Origin: Deltaproteobacteria bacterium
GTDB lineage: Bacteria; Desulfobacterota; Desulfobacteria; Desulfobacterales; JAUVGT01
DNA length: 7,641 nt
Direction: 5' to 3'
Assembly (NCBI GenBank): GCA_030593645.1
Contig: JAUVGT010000238.1
Span: 1 to 7,641, forward strand
Below the pieces are notes generated by a model. The model was not told the DNA's origin and ran no database searches. It was given only the letters and a program-made list of their open reading frames with translations. The translations under genes and the position numbers were made by a program. Of the stretch, positions 4,837 through 7,641 are shown one piece after another (the stretch's first letter is position 1; each line of letters starts with the position of its first letter).

Positions 4837-6030
4837 TTACTGTAAGGTCTTGATATGATCCTGGATGACCGACCAGATTACCGCATCGATCTTTTGAAAA
4901 ATTCCACTGCCGCCGATATTTGTTGTGGTTATAACGGAAAAATCCCGCTCCGGGGCAAGCCAGGCAATCGCAAACCAGGAGTTATTTGACCCGGCGTGGT
5001 GAAGGCATCGTCCCATATCACCGGGTCTCTTGCCTTTTGCCCAGGGCCGTTCAACCACAATCCAGCCAAGGGCGTACTCCTGTTCGCTATTTTTGATCGG
5101 CTGCCCCTGGTGAAGGCGACGATAAGCCGCCGCCTTAAGCAGCCGGCCATTTTTTCCCTGGGAGCCTTTAAGATGATCAATGATGAAAGCTGCCCAATCA
5201 TTGATTGAAGCGTGTATGGTTCCGGCAGGCCCGATTGAAGGCGGATTATCCGCAAACTTTCCCGGTGTGACCGGGGTTCCATCCTCTTTGTGGGGCCAGG
5301 GATCAGAGGGCGGACTGCCTTCCCAGGTAACCCCAAATCCGGCAGACTCCATATCCAATGGTTCAAAGACAAGCTCGCGAACAAGCTGTTCCCAAGGTTT
5401 TCCCATGATGACTTCAGCCATATGCCCTGCAATTCCAAAACCGCAGTTTGAATAGAAATACTCGCCAGGTGTTACTTTAGGTGGTTGAGAAAGCATCACT
5501 TCCGCCATCTTCCGCCGCTCTTCCACGGGTGTGCCTTCACGCTTCCAAAGACGGTCCCAAAGTCCCGGGACATCCCATTCATGTCGGATTCCGCCGCGAT
5601 TGGACAGTAGCATTTCGATGGTCACATTACGATATTCCGGTCGGATAATATCCATCAGATCAGGCAATGTTTCGGCAATTGTTGTGTTCCAGGAAAGTTT
5701 TTCCTGTTCTATCAATATCCCTACCATGGTTGCTGTAATCGATTTTGTGCATGAACCTATGTGCCAGCGGTCATTCATCTCTGCCTGACCCGGCTGTCCA
5801 AGCTTACGTACGCCGGCCACACCCCGGGCAATGATCTTGTCCCCATTGATAACAACAGCGGCAACCGCTGGGAGCTTTTGGCGTTTTCTTTCTTTTTCTA
5901 ACAGTCCCGATATATTCCGAATTTCCGGGTTGGATTTCTCACCGGTACGCGCAAATACCTGAGACTGAAACCATAAAACAACTATCAGTAACCCAACCAC
6001 CGCGGTGCTGCAGTTACTCATCTTTATCAT
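4837..6030 (-). CDS. Secreted serine hydrolase (class C beta-lactamase-like)
   Basis: With the start chosen this 397-aa protein is a second penicillin-binding-protein-like serine hydrolase. The motifs are S93-C-T-K96 (nucleophile and base, in HIGSCTKS), Y193-S-N195 (in FYSNCGFGIAGH) and H345-A-G347 near the C-terminus (LHHAGSNN). Residues 1-27 form a signal peptide with likely cleavage after VFA, so the enzyme is exported. Its substrate is unknown; candidates are peptidoglycan-type peptides, esters or amides. I chose ATG 6028-6030 because AAGGAA lies 10-11 bases upstream and the signal peptide is complete. An in-frame ATG at 6097-6099 would add 23 residues containing RRNFLK, which looks like a Tat motif, but it has no clear Shine-Dalgarno. 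It follows the CPBP protease closely (16 bp from the longer start, 85 bp from this one), so co-transcription is likely. The fold is secure and the start is not. Confidence 0.92.
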   Translation of the reverse strand: MIKMSNCSTAVVGLLIVVLWFQSQVFARTGEKSNPEIRNISGLLEKERKRQKLPAVAAVVINGDKIIARGVAGVRKLGQPGQAEMNDRWHIGSCTKSITATMVGILIEQEKLSWNTTIAETLPDLMDIIRPEYRNVTIEMLLSNRGGIRHEWDVPGLWDRLWKREGTPVEERRKMAEVMLSQPPKVTPGEYFYSNCGFGIAGHMAEVIMGKPWEQLVRELVFEPLDMESAGFGVTWEGSPPSDPWPHKEDGTPVTPGKFADNPPSIGPAGTIHASINDWAAFIIDHLKGSQGKNGRLLKAAAYRRLHQGQPIKNSEQEYALGWIVVERPWAKGKRPGDMGRCLHHAGSNNSWFAIAWLAPERDFSVITTTNIGGSGIFQKIDAVIWSVIQDHIKTLQ

Positions 6031-6115
6031 TTTTAAAAAATTCCTTCGTATGAAGTTCGGGCACCCACAAGGGACAGAATAAATATTCTTACAACTCATC
6101 TTCTTATTGGAATCA

Positions 6116-7516
6116 TCACGTATTATAGATCGTTAAAACCAGCAGCATGGTAATCACAAAATTATTCAGCGCGTGGGCAACCATCGATCCGATTAGAGAT
6201 CCGCGCCATTCACGGATAAGAGCGAACACAGCTCCAAGCGACCCAAGGGCTGGGAACGCTGCAAAACCCTGGGGATGAATTACCGCGAAAAACAGGCCGG
6301 ATAGCAGGGCAGATAAAAAGACAGAATGCCGAATTCTAAGATGCCTGTAAAAGGCTCCCCGGAACAGGGTCTCTTCCAATATAGGCGCCATAACACAAGC
6401 CAGTAAAAGGAGCTTGGCAATTTTCCAAAACCCTGCATCCCTGAACTGATGAACGATCGGATGACCCGGTTGTACTCCTGAATATTTCACAATGATCAAT
6501 GTGATGACAGCCCCACAGATAATGATCGGCAGGCCTGCAAGATATCCCGCGAATCCTGATCCGATTTCCCTGAAAATACCTTTACCTTTATGCCACCCCA
6601 GAGCAATCATCAAGGATTTCAGATTCATGCCTCGCAATAACGGCCATAAAATAGCAAACACAGTTAAAATCAGGTACAGAAACCAGAAAAGAATTCTGGG
6701 TATAAATCCGCCAATCACAGTCATGACTGTGATCGCGACTAAAAACAGTGCGGTTGTTTCAAGAAAAGCGGATTTAGTAAATACTCCGGGGATATGGTCT
6801 GCCGGAAATCCGACTGTCAAACGCTTACTTAAGACCATGACGATCGTAATAATTAGAAGGATCAACCCGGCGCCCCCTGACATCAATACGGCACTCATAA
6901 AAACAATGAACACCGTAAACGTACGTTTGGCCGGCCTCATTACCTCTATCCTGAACGGATCGCTGGAAGGAAGGCCGAAACTCAATGCGACCTTTGCGAT
7001 CCATTGATGACGATCGATTAATCTTTCATACTCATACTGTTCCAGAGTATCCGGGCCGTTTTCATATATTTTCTGGAAACTTTCAAGATCCATGAGCAGG
7101 GACTCAGAAAGATCCGAATCTTCCTTTAACCTGACCATATAATCCTTCACCGCATCCTGCCCCGCCAGCTCCGCGATAAACGGCACAATGACTGTTTGAT
7201 CCGTGGTATTTCGGCAATAGTTTTTCAGCTGAAGCGCCAGATTACGATATAAATCATCAGACCCCTCTTTTCCCATTATCGAGTAAAACGTTTTCGCCCC
7301 CATAGCATATCGTCCGGTCATAATAATGGTGGTCGCGGCTTTTTCCATCTTGGGTCCTGTGTGGACCGGAGAAACGTTTTTATTGGAGTAATGATTAAAT
7401 ACACCAAATCCAATGGTTATCAGGGCGATAACCATCCATAATAATATAATGTGTTTTTGTGAGTTTTTTTTGTAATGACTGTTGCCGGGTATTTCATCGG
7501 AATGATTTGAAAGCAT
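6116..7516 (-). CDS. CPBP family intramembrane metalloprotease (Abi/CAAX type) with large N-terminal extension
   Basis: This is a 466-aa membrane protein. The C-terminal part carries the glutamic-type CPBP (Abi, Rce1-related) motifs: E381-E382-x-x-x-R386 (ILEETLFRG), F410-x-x-x-H414 (FFAVIHPQ) and H448-x-x-x-N452 (VAHALNNF). In the family these residues make the intramembrane active site. About eight or nine hydrophobic segments are visible (near 23-41, 200-228, 253-296, 325-345, 366-380, 398-413, 420-435, 440-462). Residues 42-198 form a soluble, charged, helical region between the first and second membrane segments, probably extracytoplasmic. Typical family members of 200-300 aa lack this. 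The start ATG has GAGGA five bases upstream. The stop TGA (a second TGA follows) lies just before the serine hydrolase gene, which suggests an operon. The substrate is unknown; family members process prenylated or bacteriocin-type peptides or act in envelope stress. Confidence 0.93.
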   Translation of the reverse strand: MLSNHSDEIPGNSHYKKNSQKHIILLWMVIALITIGFGVFNHYSNKNVSPVHTGPKMEKAATTIIMTGRYAMGAKTFYSIMGKEGSDDLYRNLALQLKNYCRNTTDQTVIVPFIAELAGQDAVKDYMVRLKEDSDLSESLLMDLESFQKIYENGPDTLEQYEYERLIDRHQWIAKVALSFGLPSSDPFRIEVMRPAKRTFTVFIVFMSAVLMSGGAGLILLIITIVMVLSKRLTVGFPADHIPGVFTKSAFLETTALFLVAITVMTVIGGFIPRILFWFLYLILTVFAILWPLLRGMNLKSLMIALGWHKGKGIFREIGSGFAGYLAGLPIIICGAVITLIIVKYSGVQPGHPIVHQFRDAGFWKIAKLLLLACVMAPILEETLFRGAFYRHLRIRHSVFLSALLSGLFFAVIHPQGFAAFPALGSLGAVFALIREWRGSLIGSMVAHALNNFVITMLLVLTIYNT

Positions 7517-7583
7517 GGGTGTCCTCGATTAAGCCGGATTTCTCAAAAATCATCCATTGCGAATAATCCGTGTTAAATCTTTG

Positions 7584-7610
7584 AATATAGAACATTGATG
7601 GTCTTGTAAA
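7584..7610 (-). promoter_or_regulatory. Candidate promoter for the CPBP-hydrolase unit, -35 inside the repeat
   Basis: On the minus strand TTTACA (7605-7610) is followed after 15 bases by TATATT (7584-7589), about 68 bases before the ATG at 7516. Each hexamer matches consensus in five of six bases but the spacing is short. The -35 belongs to the edge of the palindromic repeat, as at 2874-2901. Confidence 0.35.
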
Positions 7611-7641
7611 AAGTTCGAATCAGACGGTTTCGTAAAGAGTT
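7597..7641. repeat. Left edge of a second palindromic element copy, cut by the window
   Basis: These 45 bases match 2888-2932 at 39 positions without gaps, including the two tandem TYTCGTAAAAAGT-type modules 26 bp apart. The rest of the element, including the palindrome, lies beyond the window. Six differences in 45 bases suggest the copies are not recent duplicates. Confidence 0.8.

Noticed and set aside
4929..5788. Open frames overlapping the second serine hydrolase on both strands
   Set aside because: The catalytic SxxK, YxN and HxG motifs fix the true frame at 4837-6030, and the others have no recognisable domains.
6492..7007. 171-codon plus-strand frame opposite the CPBP gene
   Set aside because: It is long, but antisense to a gene with all family motifs, and its text is rich in I/T/N/R/P without domain features.

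Overview
This window appears to be a chromosomal segment of a moderately AT-rich Gram-negative bacterium, most likely a member of the Desulfobacterota (Desulfobacterales-like). The evidence for this is a truncated tryptophanyl-tRNA synthetase gene, a compact site-2 (M50) membrane protease, a YceK-type lipoprotein, and a dispersed palindromic element built on the core TCGTAAAAAGT, which I associate from memory with Desulfobacterales genomes. The lineage is an inference and no search was run.

Layout, left to right. Positions 1-200 (minus) are the N-terminal 66 codons of trpS. Positions 201-401 are intergenic with a 56-bp inverted repeat. Positions 402-1805 (minus) encode a membrane-anchored serine hydrolase of the class C beta-lactamase/NylB-like fold. 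Positions 1806-2500 look empty at first sight but hold a 53-codon plus-strand ORF (1850-2011) and a frame-shifted minus-strand gene remnant (about 2035-2476). Positions 2501-2815 (minus) encode a YceK/DUF1375-like lipoprotein. Positions 2881-3060 are a compound palindromic repeat. Positions 3129-3581 (minus) encode a small zinc-ribbon protein. Positions 3840-4475 (plus) encode the M50 protease, followed immediately by a 28-bp palindrome.

The right part is a minus-strand block transcribed from about 7516 down to 4521. It holds a CPBP-family (Abi/CAAX) intramembrane protease with a large N-terminal extracytoplasmic region, a second secreted serine hydrolase beginning 16 or 85 bp after it depending on the start chosen, and a 65-aa DUF1232-like membrane protein. 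The spacing suggests one transcription unit acting at the cell envelope. The right edge of the window cuts into a second copy of the palindromic element, which lies just upstream of this unit.

No mobile-element transposase, CRISPR array, tRNA/rRNA gene or recognisable defence system is visible. The most informative unexplained signals are: the repeat family, whose outer edge at both copies could supply a -35 box to the gene beside it; the decayed or frameshifted gene at 2035-2476; the short plus-strand ORF at 1850-2011; and the head-to-head arrangement of trpS and the M50 gene, which I would expect to be co-oriented neighbours in this lineage.
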